Both the position numbers and the translations under genes were made by a program. Shown in pieces: positions 1-12,502 of a DNA stretch of 64,000 nt (its first letter is position 1; every line of letters begins with the position of its first letter). The notes under the pieces are model-generated. The model did no database searches and had not been told where the DNA came from. It was given only the letters and a program-made list of their open reading frames with translations. The DNA is from Hevea brasiliensis (taxonomy: Eukaryota; Streptophyta; Magnoliopsida; Malpighiales; Euphorbiaceae). The DNA is taken from contig NC_079504.1 of assembly GCF_030052815.1 (NCBI RefSeq), forward strand, positions 84,632,249 through 84,696,248. The letters run 5' to 3'.

Positions 1-672
1 GTCATTATGCTGGGAGTCTCCTTACTACTAGTAAGGCAAGATGCAAGAGATTTGAGACGGGTTTGAAGCCCAGTATAAGGATGCAAGTTGTGGGATTCCG
101 ACACAACAACTTTTCAGAACTCATGTCTCAAGCACTTGAGTTGGAAAGAATAGAATGAAAAGCAACCCCAGTGAAAGAAAAATCAGAGAAAGCTGAGAAA
201 TTAGAAAAAGACAAGGGGGAAAAGTCAGTAGAACAGAGTTCTGGTGGGACTTCTGGGAAAAAGAAGAAGTTTAGTGGACCCAGCGGGGGTCGAGGTGGAA
301 GATTTGGTAGGGCCGATTCTGCGACAGAGACCCCAGTGTCCGGGTAGCGCTGAGCAGGGTTCACATTCTGCCCTCCCCTGTAAGACTTGTGGTAAGATTC
401 ATGGGGGGGGGGGGGGGGAATGTTATTGGGCCACTGGAGCCTGCTTTAACTGCAGAGGCAAGGCTCATTTAGCAAGAGACTGTACTAGTGCTCCGTCTTC
501 GAGATATGGTCCAGCTCCTACTACTGCCGAGGGATCTATTCAGAGTCCTGCTCCTAGAGGTCACAGTCTATTGGCAGAGAAAGAGGCAGAGGTAGAGGCA
601 CTACTTCAGGCAGTCAGGGCACAGTTGGTCAGTCGGCACAAGGGAGTGCTTCAGTCAGGGTTTATTCAATGA
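1..672 (+). pseudogene. gag: E1 gag, C-terminal part, broken
   Basis: This is the end of a Ty3-type Gag, the structural protein that packages element RNA in cytoplasmic virus-like particles. The first bases encode the end of the gag core (SHYAGSLLT), followed by a charged Lys/Glu-rich linker and a Gly/Arg-rich stretch. A CCHC zinc knuckle (CFNCRGKAHLARDC, C-x2-C-x4-H-x4-C) lies near 445-485. The core and the knuckle are in different frames, so there is a frameshift near 300-320. A stop lies near 157. A run of 16 G (403-418) stands where E2 has GGGG followed by A. The gag N-terminus is outside the window. Confidence 0.85.
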
Positions 673-3600
673 GACAACGAGAAGAGGCTGAGACTTCCGA
701 TGTAGTAGCTGGTATATTTTCTATCTCTGATCAAGAAGTATTTGTATTGTTTGATCCAGGTTCAACCCATTCATATGTTAGTGCTAGCATAGTCAGTTCA
801 CTTGCTGTTCCATGTGTGCAAATGGGTTTTGAAGTGCTAGTAACTAGTCCATTAGGACAAGAGGTCTGGGTCAATAGAATTTATAGGGACTGTCCTTTGG
901 TGATCCAAGGACATGTTTTCCTATCAGACTTGATTGAAATGCCCTTCAGAGAGTATGATATCATCTTGGGCATGGATTGGTTAGCCAGGCATCACGCCAT
1001 GATTGACTGTAGACTGAAGACAGTCACTTTTGGTCTCCCTTTGTATGGTGATGAGGTAATACATGCAGAGGCATTTATTGCCATCAAACATCATTTCAGC
1101 TGCACTAGCCAGAAGGATGATCAGAAAGGGGTGTGAAGCATACTTGGCACATGTGATAGACACCCAAGTGGGGAGTCCAGTACTAAAGGACATCCCTACT
1201 GTATGTGACTTTTCGAATGTGTTTCCTGATGAATTTCCAGGATTACCTCTAGAAAGAGAGGTGCAGTTTGAAATTAATGTTATGCCTGGTGTGGAACCAA
1301 TCTCCATAACACCATATAGAATGACACCTGCAGAATTGAAAGAGTTGAAAGTGCAGTTGCAAGAATTGCTTGACAAGGGCTTTATCCGCCCTAGTGTGTC
1401 ACCTTGGGGAGCGCCAGTGTTGTTTGTAAAGAAGAAGGATGGCACTCTCCATTTGTGTATTGATTATTGGCAGTTGAATAAGGTGACGATAAAGAATAGA
1501 TATCCATTGCCCCGCATTGATAACTCATTTGATCATTTGAGAGGTGCAGTTGTGTTCTCCAAAATTGATTTGAGATCAAGTTATTATCAGCTGAAAGTAC
1601 AAGAGCAGAGTATTCCTAAAACTGCCTTCAGAACCCGTTATGGTCATTATGAGTTTTTGGTTATGCCATTCGGGTTAACTAATGCTCCGGCTGCTTTTAT
1701 GGATTTGATAAACACTATCTTCAGACCATATCTCGACCAATTTGTTGTGGTATTCATAGATGATATATTGGTCTATTCAAGGAATGCAGAAGAGCATGAT
1801 AGACATCTGCAGATTGTACTACAGACTTTGAGGGAGAAACAGCTATATGCCAAATTGTCTAAGTGTGAATTTTGGCTGAAGGAAATATCTTTCTTGGGGC
1901 ATGTAGTATCAGAAGAGGGCATCAAGGTAGATCCAAGTAAGATTGAAGCTGTCCTTAATTGGAGGCCACCCAGAAATGTCACAGAGATTCACAGTTTTCT
2001 GGGTTTAGCTGGATACTACCGTAGATTTGTGAAGGGATTCTCCATGTTGGCATCTCCATTAACCAAGCTGCTTAGAAAAGATGTAAAATTTTAGTGGACG
2101 GATAAATGTCAACAGAGTTTTGATGAATTGAAGAGATGTTTGACTGAAGCTCCAGTATTGACTTTACCTATTCCGGGTAAAGAATACACAGTTTATAGTG
2201 ATGCTTCTCACAATGGGTTAGGCTGTGTATTGATGCAAGATCGAAATGTCATTGCCTATACATCACGCCAGTTGAAACTGCATGAGAGGAATTATCCAAC
2301 GCATGACTTGGAGCTTACAGCTATAGTGTTTGCTCTTAAGATCTGGAGACACTATTTGTATGGGAAAAAGTGTTACATCTACATAGATCATAAGAGTTTA
2401 AAGTATCTGGGCACTCAGAAGGAGTTGAATTTGAGACAGAGGAGATGGTTAGAGTTGATAAAAGACTATGATTGTCTGATAGACTATCAGCCAGGGAAAG
2501 CTAATGTGGTGGCTGGCGCCTTAAGTCGCAAGACTATGGCAAGTTTACGGGTTACTCCTTTGTCTTTGGTACATGAGTTAAGATCATTGCATGCCAGCTT
2601 AGAGATTAATGATGAGGGGCAGACAACAGTTGCATGGCATGTACAGCCAGTGTTGATTGATCAGATTAGAATGGCTGCTCAGAATGATCAGAAGTATCAG
2701 AAGCTGATGGAAGAAGTCCGACAGGGCAAGAAACTAGAATTCTCTATTAGAGATGATGGTCTACTGCTACACCAAGGCAGAATATGTACTCCTAATGATG
2801 TTGATTTGAGACAGATCATTTTGAAGGAAGCACATGAGTCTCCTTTTGCTATGCACCCTGGTGGCACAAAAATGTATAGAGGGCTAAAGGAGCATTACTG
2901 GTGGATGGGTATGAAAAGAGATGTGGCAGAGTTTGTATCCAAATGCCTATGTCAGCAAGTGAAGGCAGAGCATCAAGTACCCGCTGGGTTGTTACATCCA
3001 CTACCAGTACCAGAATGGAAATGGGAGAGAATAACGATGGATTTTATGATGGGACTTCGGAGGACACAGAAGAGTCATGATGCAGTTTGGGTCATTGTTG
3101 ACAGACTGACCAAGTCTACTCATTTTCTGCCAGTCCGGATGGATTATAGTTTAGAAAGATTGGCCAAGTTATACATTGATGAAATTGTGAGACTGCATGG
3201 AGTGCCAGTATCCATTGTATCAGATAGAGATCCTAGGTTCACTTCTAGATTCTGGGGTAGTCTTCAGAGAGCCCTAGGAACTAGATTGAACTTTAGTACT
3301 GCATTCTACCCACAGACAGATGGCCAATCCGAGAGGGTAATTCAGATCTTGGAGGATATGCTACGGGCTTGTGTGATTGAATTTGAGGGCAGTTGGGATA
3401 CACACTTGCCTTTGATTTAGTTTGCTTACAACAATAGCTACCAATCAAGCATTGGGATGCCTCCATATGAAGCTTTGTATGACAGAAAATGTAGAACCCC
3501 GTTGTGTTGGGATGACGTGGGTGAAAGAAATATGATTGGACCCTAAATTGTTCAGCAGACTGAGGAGAAGATCAGGGTGATCAGAGATCGACTTAAGACT

Positions 3601-4080
3601 GCATCAGACCGTCAGAAGTCCTACATTGATTTGAAAAGAAGGGATATTGAGTATGCAGTGGGTGAGAAAGTTTTTCTCAAAGTTTCTCCTTGGAAGAGAA
3701 TTATGAGATTCGGTAGAAAGGGGAAACTAAGTCCTCGTTTTATCTGGCCATATGAGGCTCTGGAAAGAGTGGGTCCTTTGGCATATCGTTTGGCACTACC
3801 TCCAGAGTTGGAGAAGATACATAATGTCTTCCATGTGTCTATGTTAAGGAGGTATCGATCAAACCCATCTCATGTACTACCAGTAAAGGAAATTGAAGTG
3901 AATCCAGACCTCACATATGAAGAAGAACCCATAGGGATTCTGGCTTATGAGGTGAAGCAGCTACGGAACAAGCAGATACCATTGATAAAAGTATTGTGGA
4001 ACTATCATTCGGGCCAGGAGGCTACTTGGGAACGAGAAGAGGACATGAGGAGACAGCACCCACAACTATTCAGAGATTAG
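669..4080 (+). pseudogene. pol: E1 pol: protease-RT-RNaseH-integrase-chromodomain, broken
   Basis: Protease (669-1136) has the motif [11 protein letters not shown] (about 1063-2094) has FSKIDLRS and the catalytic FIDD at 1753-1764. RNase H starts near 2170 ([10 protein letters not shown]). Integrase has its HHCC region near 2832-2960 and D,D,E residues at about 3039, 3217 and 3331. A chromodomain at 3880-4077 would tether integration to heterochromatin. Compared with E2, a net 2-base loss near 1066 shifts protease out of frame with RT. Stops lie at 2092, 3418 and 3544, and the terminal stop is at 4078. A three-base loss near 2946 turns the integrase C-x2-C into C-x-C. The protein is certainly dead; domain identities are secure. 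Confidence 0.93.
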
Positions 4081-4113
4081 TTCCAGGTAAAATTTCAAGA
4101 CAAAATTTATTTT

Positions 4114-4127
4114 AAGGAGGGGAGAAT
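4114..4127 (+). other. E1 polypurine tract
   Basis: A purine-rich stretch (AAGGAGGGGAGAAT) lies directly before the 3' LTR start TGTAACACCC. This is the expected position of the plus-strand DNA primer. E2 has the equivalent AAGGGAGGAGAAT. Confidence 0.8.
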
Positions 4128-7100
4128 TGTAACACCCCCGTTTGCATAGCCTGGTAGATTTCACTGTTCCGGTGACCGGTGTCGGTCCAGACAATTAAGG
4201 GGATTAGAACCAAACTTACGAAAACTAGAGAAGCTATAAACACAAATAATTAGTAATATCCAATTAGTTAAGTATAAACAAGAAAAATAGAATATAAGAA
4301 GTTAAACGAGCTGAGAGTCACAGTGATGGGTGACCTTCTCGGGAACGACTGCGAAGCCATTTTAAACTCAAATTTCGAACCTTAAAAAGTGACGCTGCGG
4401 TCCTTAGGACCCTTATAAACACAGTGGAAAAGAGAAAATCATGAAAAAGATCTGTTAAGCCAGTCAAATAATTAGGTCAGGGAGCCGGAAGAAATATGGA
4501 ATTAATTGCAAACCGGGATGAACCGGCGAGGGGCAACTTGGTCAATTGACCCCGAGAGCTGACTCCTGACCTAACTGTCAAATAAAATCAGAGAAAAGAA
4601 AATTTCGTAATCGAGAATTAAATTAAAGAACTAATGGAAAAAAAAAGAAGAGAAAATGAAAAAGGTGTAGGGAGATGACATCATGCATGACATCATGCAT
4701 GATGCGATAAAGAATATAATTAATAAATTTACTTAAATTGATTTTTTTGTCTTCTTAAGACATAAAAGAAAAGAAGAAAAAAAAAAAAACGCAAAAGTCT
4801 TCTTCAAAAACGTCACTCTCCCTCTCCCACACCAAAACCTCCATTAAAGCTCAATTTTGAGCTTGCATATTATAAGATTTCACCATAGAAAAGTAAGCCA
4901 CCATAGTTAAAGCTTGTCTAGGCAACTTGAGAAGAAGATTGGTCATCAAAGAAAGAAGAAAAGAAGAAAGAAAATTGGAGAAAAGGGGAGTTAGAAGTTG
5001 CTACACAAAGGTTAGTGATTTAAGTTGCAAATGAGTTTATTACTTGTGTTTATAAATTAGTTAACTTAGAAAAATGCTTAAAATGAAATAAAAATTTATT
5101 GAGGGACCATGAATGATTTTCAGCCAGCATGTATATGGGAGTATATTTGCATGGTTTGATGGATTTAATTGGGTATATAAACCTTAGTTAGTTGAATGAC
5201 TATGGTTAGAGGCATGGAATTAAGTAAATGCATGAGGTTAGTGAATTAGGGTTTGGACATTAGGGTTTAGAGACCAAAAATGTGAAAAACTTGTAAATGG
5301 TGTCTTTGACCTAATGTGAAGTGAAAAATGGTCATTTGTGACCAAATGAGGTGTGTTAGAAATGTTGAAATTAAAAGCCAATTCGGATTTGATAAGGTCA
5401 TGTGCTGGCAGCATGACCAAAATTTCCTTTGAGGGACCAAAAATGAAATTTTACAAGTCCAATGGATATGGGACCAATTGGGGATGAAAATAGGCACTAA
5501 ATGACGCAATTTTCATTTAGGAAGCCTGCTCAAAAAGTGACTAAAACCTAGTGAACAAAGTGACCGAAGTTGAGAAATCGCAGGCTGCCCTGCACAACCT
5601 GACCAAATGAACAGTGTTTGTTCATTTGGTCATAACTCGAGCTAGGCAGGTCAAAATGACCAGAAATTTACCAGTGGTTAGATGAGATATATACCTAAAA
5701 CTTTCATGAAGAACACCAGCCCAAATTATGCCATTAACTCAATCAAATTACTGAGCAAATTTGGTGATCTGAATCTGCAGAACTGCAGATTGCCATATGA
5801 ATAGTAAAGTTTCAATGGCTATAACTCTCTCTAGAAAACTCTGATTTAGGTGATTCTTGAACCGATGGAAACCTAAGGCATAGTAGAACATTTCATATGA
5901 AGAAAATTAGACCAAATTATGGACCTAACTTGATCAAATTGCTGAACGAATTTGGAATCAGTAATCTGCCAAAACAAAATTCTGTAGCATGAACAGTAAA
6001 CGTAATTTGCTTATAACTTGAGCTACAAAACTCCAATTGGAGTGATTCAAAAAGGAGAATAAACTTAAGACAATAAGGAACATTTTATATAAAGAAAGTT
6101 TTGCCAAATTCCAACAGTAAACTGACCAATGAAACAGTACAATTAGGGACACCAAAACTAAAAATTTGGCAATTTTGCCTAAAAAACCTAAGTTTTGAGA
6201 AAATGACCAAAACCAACAAGTTTGGTGACCAAAATGTGGTATGTGGGTAAATTTGGAATTCCCATACCTATTAAGCCTTAGAAAGTTAATAATTTGACTT
6301 GAATAGTGCAGTGAACATTAACCCGAAACGCAAAATTTCAAGAACGTCGAATTTAGCACGTTAGAGCTAGGTAAAAGTGAAGTTAAATTTATTTTTAGAT
6401 TTTTGCTAAGTTATGGTACTTAAACACTGTGAAATTGTGTGTTTCAATTGAAAAGAATACCGAGAAAGAACCCGAGGAATCGAGTCAAGGCCAAGAGGCG
6501 ACTCGCTTGAGGTTTGTGCACAATGTATATTTTTTATAATTATCTTTTGCATACTGTTTTGAATAATGTGAACTATTAAATTATGGCATTCTTATGATGT
6601 TTGATTTAAATTGTGAAAGTTATTGTGTATATTTGAGATGACAATGTTTAGCAAATTGTTAAGATAAGTTTTGAAACCACAGTGTCATGACCATATATTT
6701 GAACACCTCACTAGCACGACTAGTGGGGATAATTAGTTTCGAATTTTGATTCCTTCTCTGGAGAAGTGTTGAGGTGTGCCAGTAGAAGAGGATGTGAATG
6801 GATATCCACATATTTGAGCTAGCTAGCCTTGTGATGTGATTTCTTTTTAGCCTCTGGCTATTGAGATTCTATTTATTTCGAATGGCATGATCTAACTGTG
6901 GGTATTATGAAATGTGTTTTGATACTTCGAAATGAACTTGGTTTGCATTAAAATCTCATAATTCATGTTTTGCGTTTAATGTTCATGTTTAGTCAAATTT
7001 TTGAATAAATGTGATTTATATTTTGCATAAAGATTATTTTAGTATGTTGTGCACCACTGAGTCCTAGTACTCAGCGATAGCTTTATTATTTGTCATGAGA

Positions 7101-7812
7101 TACGAGAGACTAGAAGAAGCGAACGAAGTGCTAAGGATTAAAGATCATTCTGCTTGAAGTTATCGGGTATAATTTATACCCTAATTGTAAATATTTTTTT
7201 GATGTATGTATTGCATATAAATGTATGGACATGTAATGGGTCTTGAGCAGCTTGTACAAAAATTTGTATGAAGTTTGTAATAAAGTTTAGTTTGTATTTC
7301 TTTTGATGTAAATTTTGTAAGAATGTATATAAATTATTTTGTCTCTAATGAAATATGAGTGGAACTATTTTATTTAATTTAAATGAAATGTATTGCTAGT
7401 ATTCTGAGGATTATTGAATTTTGAACTTGAGAAATTGATTGAAATGATTGTGGAATTATTGAAATTGATTGAGTTTGATTGTGAAAGTGAAGTAGTTGTT
7501 GAGAAAACATTTTTTTAGAAGTGCTTTTTACAGGTATTTGAAGAACTGGTTTCTCAAAATACAGACAGAACTCTGTCAAAATTTTTATAAAATTTGCGGA
7601 AAAATAAAATGGACCAAAAATATTAACTAGATTTACTTTTAATTATATGTTTTAAGTACTTATTAGAAAATGCTCACCACATATCAAAAGTAAGAAAATT
7701 ATTTTAAAATCCCTTGTAGGGTACTTAATGAGTTATCGGTAGGTGAAGTTCGGTAGTTCATTAGGTATTCTACGGGATCATGTTATGCCTTACAGAGGGG
7801 TAAGGTGTGACA
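4128..7812 (+). repeat. E1 3' LTR (3685 bp, family A)
   Basis: Begins TGTAACACCC and ends GTGTGACA. It is alignable by eye with both E2 LTRs throughout. It contains a repeated ATGCATGACATC segment (about 4677-4704) and three degenerate units of about 190 bp, anchored at 5631, 5820 and 6012 by an 'ATAACTYGAGCTA' motif. A stem-loop lies at 6706-6728 (arms CCTCACTAG and CTAGTGGGG), and the conserved hairpin GCACCACTGAGT/ACTCAGCG at 7051-7075. A TGTA-rich stretch with AATAAA near 7200-7340 is a plausible polyadenylation region. Small ORFs inside are not genes. Confidence 0.92.
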
Positions 7813-7903
7813 TGGCATGCCTGCACAAATAGTAAGCTGTGAGACAACCGAGATTGTTTTCCACGAGAAATAATTTTTGGCACACCTAGTGGGACAAAGT
7901 CTC
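7813..7903. mobile_element. Element X, left remnant (LTR end plus leader)
   Basis: Short piece of an unidentified LTR element between E1 and the solo LTR. Bases about 7829-7875 match 34332-34380 (shared GTAAGCTGTGAGAC and TTTTCCAC), which I read as the two LTR ends of X. It is followed by TTTTTGGCACACCTAGTGGG, a possible primer-site region that recurs in related form at about 30966. E1 removed continuity with the rest of this LTR. Bases 7899-7903 (GTCTC) are the left target duplication of the solo LTR. Confidence 0.5.
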
Positions 7904-8936
7904 TGTAACACCCCTTATCTGTCTACAGTGTAGCCGAGTGAGGCATGTCACATTCAGTGTCAGAGTGCCTTAACTTATCTTATAACATTCCCTAATAATC
8001 ACATATAATTTTATCAATTTAGGTTTAATTAATTTGTCGGAGAAACTAACGGAGTTTCCCCTAGTTTATTAGTAATTTTAACGATTTTCCACCTGTTAAA
8101 AATCTCAATAATATAATCCCAATGGCATAAATTTTTCCATAATCCCAATACTTCAGCTCATTTATCTCAAATTCATGAATTTTCATTCATACATAACAAA
8201 TAAAATGATGCTCTCATTCATAGCAAAATATTCAATTCATTAATTTACATAATTTACAATAATTACATATATTCATAATTTTACATGACAAAATGAATAA
8301 TTATAATATATAAAAAATAACTATCATGGCCTAGGGCCCTACCAAAATACACTGCTCTAGTGGGGTGACACCGGACACAACTGCAGATCTTGACTCTCAC
8401 AGTGATCTCAGTCTAAGGCCTACTAGGCTCTCTCTCCTAGTCTCCAGTACCTAAGCGTGGCAAAAAGCGACGTACTAAGCATATAGCTTAGTGGTGCTAA
8501 TATAAAATAAAAATAAACTAAAATAATTAAATATGCAGAATTTATGTTATTAATGCACGTAGACTAAAATTTTGGTAACTGTTCATAATATACTTAATTT
8601 AAGGATTTTATGTTCATTATTTAGTTGGAGAATTTTAAAACTTATTTTAATTGCCTAAGTAACCTATATAAATTGACTGGACTGGATAAACGGGTTAACT
8701 AGCACTGGGTACTAAGTACCTCTGGCCGTCGCACCATCGATTACATAGTGTCTGTCAGGTGTGCAACATAATGACTAACAAGCCATAATAACCATTGGGC
8801 ATAGAGCCAAGTATGTCAAGAGTATCAAAATGGCCAAAAGCCATAATAACACAAAATGGCACTAAAAGCCATAAATCACGAAATAGTAAAAAGCCATAGG
8901 CAGTACTGCAATTGGAACCCTATTGGTATGCCAACC
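7904..8936 (-). repeat. Solo LTR A, left piece (family B)
   Basis: On the plus strand this starts TGTAACACCCC, the 3' end of a minus-strand LTR. It resembles the E3b LTRs: shared 'GTCTACAGTGTAGCCGAG' start, conserved hairpin at 8472-8496 (CTAAGC/GCTTAG stem), and repeated GGC/GCC mini-hairpins at about 8765-8905. It breaks at 8936, where E3 inserted right after TTGGTATGCCAA, and resumes at 28827. The two pieces sum to about 3.1 kb with no internal coding DNA, so this is a solo LTR. The flanking GTCTC copies at 7899-7903 and 30918-30922 support this. Confidence 0.87.
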
Positions 8937-11877
8937 TGTCACACCTTATCCCTGGTAAGGCATGACATGTTCCCGTAGCATACCTAATGAATTATCGAAC
9001 TCCACCTACCGATAACCCATTAGTTATGCTACAAAGGATTTTAAAACAAATCATAGCTTCTTATCTTATCAATTCTTTTGCGAAAAACTGCATGAGAATA
9101 GTTAAAATTCCATGTAAACATTCATTGGAAATAATGATAGACTAAATATTGCAAGAGTTACATTTTCATAAGTCTCAAAGTAAAATACAAAATAGTTACA
9201 AACTCAAAATGTGATAGCAATACAATGCTTTTAAATACAAACTGCTCAATGTCTGTACATCCATATATATAGGTACAAAATACATCCAAAGGAAATTACA
9301 GGGGAATACCTACGATATATACCCACAATAAAAACAAAAATGCTGCTTCCAAGTCTCTCACTCAGTAGCCTTCTCCTTTCCCTTTCCTGCGACAGCATAA
9401 ATAAGCTATCGCTGAGTATATCACTCAGTGGTGCACAACTAATAACTTTAAAACTTAAAGTAAAGTAAAACTTATCAAGGCATAATAAATCACATCCTTC
9501 TTAAGCATGAAAACATCACAATAGTTCTAAGTTCATAAGAGCCATTTATTAGGATAACATTTCAAATGAGAAATCATACTTCATAAATCACAATTCACAA
9601 AGCATTAGTGTTGCCAACATCAACACACAGGTCAGGCCATGACACAAAATTTCACAATTAGTACCGTATTGTATACCACGACAAAGCAATCTCAACCTCA
9701 CTAACTGTTATTAATGAGGGAAGGGCTAGCTAGCTAATGAGTACTCATGTAGTCTTACCCTACTAACCGTTATTAATGGGAGATATAATCAATATTAATT
9801 ATTAACCCCAAGTAGCCGTTACTACTGGGGAGTTCCGAAAGGGACTGTCAAGCTAACTGTGATTTCAAAACAGTTTCCAAAAATTTCCCACTCAACAATC
9901 ACATTTATAAACCAATAAACACATTTAAATTCATCACAATATCCATATAAAGGTGGCAACACCCAAATTTCTTAAATACAAGAGAAAAACTATATTTTAG
10001 TCAAAGTAAACTTATTTAAAGCAAACTCATTCAAATAAACTCATTCTAAAAATTTATAAGTTTAAAAATAAAGAAAAGGTTAGTTGTGCACAATCCTTCA
10101 ATAATTCTCCTTCCTTGTTACCTACTTCTCCTTGTCCGTTCCCACTTCTTTTTCTACTGAAAATACACAAATATAATACCTCAATACTAATCTCAATTGC
10201 TGCCAAGAACTCATTACATGAATGTCTAATGCATCCCAAGTTAGCTTTGCAAATTTTTAGAAAATTTTGGTTTTGGGCAACTTGATGTCCCAATCTTTGA
10301 ACCCAATTTTTACCTAGTTTCGATCAAAATTTGGTGAGGTGCTCTTCAAAAAAATTGTTTATCTGGATCTTAAATTTATTTTCCGTTTTGAATTGCCTAA
10401 TTCGGAGCTGTGTAGCTCAAGTTATGACTAAAACACGGTTACTGTTTATGTCACTGTTCACCCTGCAGTTTCAGTTCTGGCAGATTTATTGATTCAAATT
10501 CATTCAGCAATTTGATCAAGTTAAGTCCATAATTTGATATAATGTTCTTCATATGAAATGTTCTACTATGTCTTAGGTTTCCATTGGTTCAAGAATCGCC
10601 TAAATCAGAGTTTTTTAGAGAGATTTATGGCCATGCAAAGTTTATTGTTCATATAATAAATCTGCAGATTTCCAGATTTCTACAGATTCAGTGATTCAAC
10701 TTTGCTTAGTTGTTTGATTAGGTTAAGTCCATAATTTGGCCTCAAGCTCTTCATATGAAATGTTTTACTATGTTTTAAGTTTCTATCGATTCAAGAATCA
10801 CCTAAATCGGAGTTTTCTAGAGAGAGTTATGGCCATGTAAAATTTACTGTTCATATAGTCAAATTCTGTAGGTTCCAGAATTTTGTCTATAAGTTCAAGC
10901 CAAGTTTTGGGCAATTTCTGGGTAGTGTCTAAGTTGGGTCTCTTCATGAAAATTTTAGTCCTATGTCTTAAGTTTCATTCCCAATTAGTTTTACACCAAT
11001 TGGAGTTGTGTAGCTTAATTTATGGGCTGTCAAACACACTGAACTCAGTGTGCAAATTCTGCCATAGGTTCAATTTTTCATTTCTTTAATTATTCCCACT
11101 AACCAACCTCAATTCATATTTAATTCACCCAAAATGACTATAATTTAACATTGACACATCAATGGAACTTCCTAGCACAAACCCCACAATTTTCAAACAC
11201 CAAAGTTTGTAATTTTCCCTAATCCTACCATTTCAATACCTCCATTCATCAACCCAATGTCAATTCAAACTAAATAAACCTCAAATGATCATAATTTAAC
11301 ACTACACACTCTAATTTCACTCTCTAGCACCAAAGTTCCAATTTTCCCATGAACCCTAATCTCCCATAATTAAATTTATGTACATTTCATGTAATTTCTT
11401 TACTCTAATCATTCATACTACTTCAACTAAGCTTGATTTCATCATCATTTTCACTAAAATACATCAAACCCTAATTTTTCTCCAATTTGGCCAAAACCCT
11501 AGTTTAGATTCCATACATGTTTTCTTTCATTTTCTTATGAAATTTCATGCTTTCTCATGTAAATTCATCACACCCAAACTTGATTCAAAGCATATTTGGT
11601 TAATCAAGCATGAAAGAGAGAGCTTACCTCACTTGATGATTTTTCCCACTTCCAATCTCTTCCAAATCTTGTTCTTCTTTTTTCAATCTTTCAATCAAAA
11701 ATCTCTTTGATGTTTTTTTTTAGTGGGCTATGGAATTTATGAAGGGAATTTAAACTTGGGAGGGGAAATCAATAAGAGGAAGAAGTGGAAGAAGAAGAGA
11801 AAAAGAGAGAGAGAGGAAGAGAGAGGAGAGGGTGGTAGCACCTTATGAAAAAAAAAAATGAAGAAGACATTTGTCTT

Positions 11878-11930
<53 letters not shown>

Positions 11931-12445
11931 CCCCAAAATTAGTTTATTAAAATTATAAATTTTAATTATGTCATAAGGATAATTAAACTTAAATTTTTAT
12001 TCCCTTTTTTTACACTAAATTTTTCCTTTTAATTAAATAATTAAATTTAATTATCAAAAGCCCATAACTCCTTCATTTTAATTTTATCATAATGGAAATG
12101 AAAGTTTAAGTTTTCATTTCTTAAATTTATCCTTACATATTTTTACTTGAATTTTTCTTCAATTTTTACCCCATAATTCAATTCATTAATTTCATTTAAT
12201 TTAATTGACATTTTGGTCAAAAGTTAACTCTTGAGGTGAATTGACCAAAATGCCCCTCATCGGGCCATAATCCTTCTTTTTATAATACCCGATGAGTCCT
12301 TAGATTTTTTTATTCACTTGAATTTTTATTGTGTCTATCTCAATTAATTTTCTATTTATTTTTAGTCCTCAAGGTGTTCTTTGAATAGTACTAGTCATAG
12401 ACCAAAAAAGGTACTATTCATAACTCGGAGGTTCGGGGTGTTACA
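8937..12445 (-). repeat. E3 3' LTR (3509 bp, family A)
   Basis: Plus-strand start TGTCACACCTTATCCC, end GGGGTGTTACA. It pairs with 25309-28821, with only scattered substitutions and small indels by eye. The conserved hairpin lies at 9410-9433. Three stem-loops lie at 9696-9719, about 9758-9781 and 9807-9830, with related arms and a shared (C/T)GTTA loop. Four units of about 195 bp are anchored near 10405, 10600, 10800 and 11000. An (AT)n microsatellite lies at about 11880-11926. Confidence 0.92.
11880..11926. repeat. (AT)n microsatellite in E3 3' LTR
   Basis: Perfect AT dinucleotide run of about 46 bases, matched by a run in the other E3 LTR at about 28253-28302. It was therefore present in the element at insertion and has since changed length slightly. 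Confidence 0.9.
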
Positions 12446-12463
12446 ATTCTCCCCTCCTTAAAA
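12446..12463 (-). other. E3 polypurine tract
   Basis: Plus-strand ATTCTCCCCTCCTTAAAA reads as a purine-rich tract on the minus strand, directly next to the LTR terminus TGTTACA. It is equivalent to the E1 and E2 tracts. Confidence 0.8.
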
Positions 12464-12502
12464 ATAAGTTTCATCCTCGAAATTTACCTGGTCTCAGTCT
12501 TT

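Larger units (their letters stand above)
1..7812 (+). mobile_element. E1: Tekay/Del-type Ty3-gypsy retrotransposon, 5' end cut by window
   Basis: The order gag zinc knuckle, protease, RT, RNase H, integrase, chromodomain, polypurine tract and long 3' LTR identifies a chromovirus of the Tekay/Del kind. The 5' LTR, primer site and gag N-terminus lie before base 1. The LTR ends in CA at 7812. The flanking TGGCA (7813-7817) is the right copy of a possible 5-bp target duplication whose left copy is out of view. Downstream sequence matches the LTR end of element X, so E1 inserted into X. Frameshifts and stops show that it no longer encodes intact proteins. Confidence 0.93.

Noticed and set aside
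9696..9830. Repeated stem-loops considered as a CRISPR-like array
   Set aside because: Only three imperfect units, variable stems, irregular spacing, located in a plant LTR. No associated genes.
11378..11710. 110-codon frame in the E3 LTR
   Set aside because: Phe/Ile-rich translation of AT-rich LTR DNA, not conserved as an open frame in the partner LTR.
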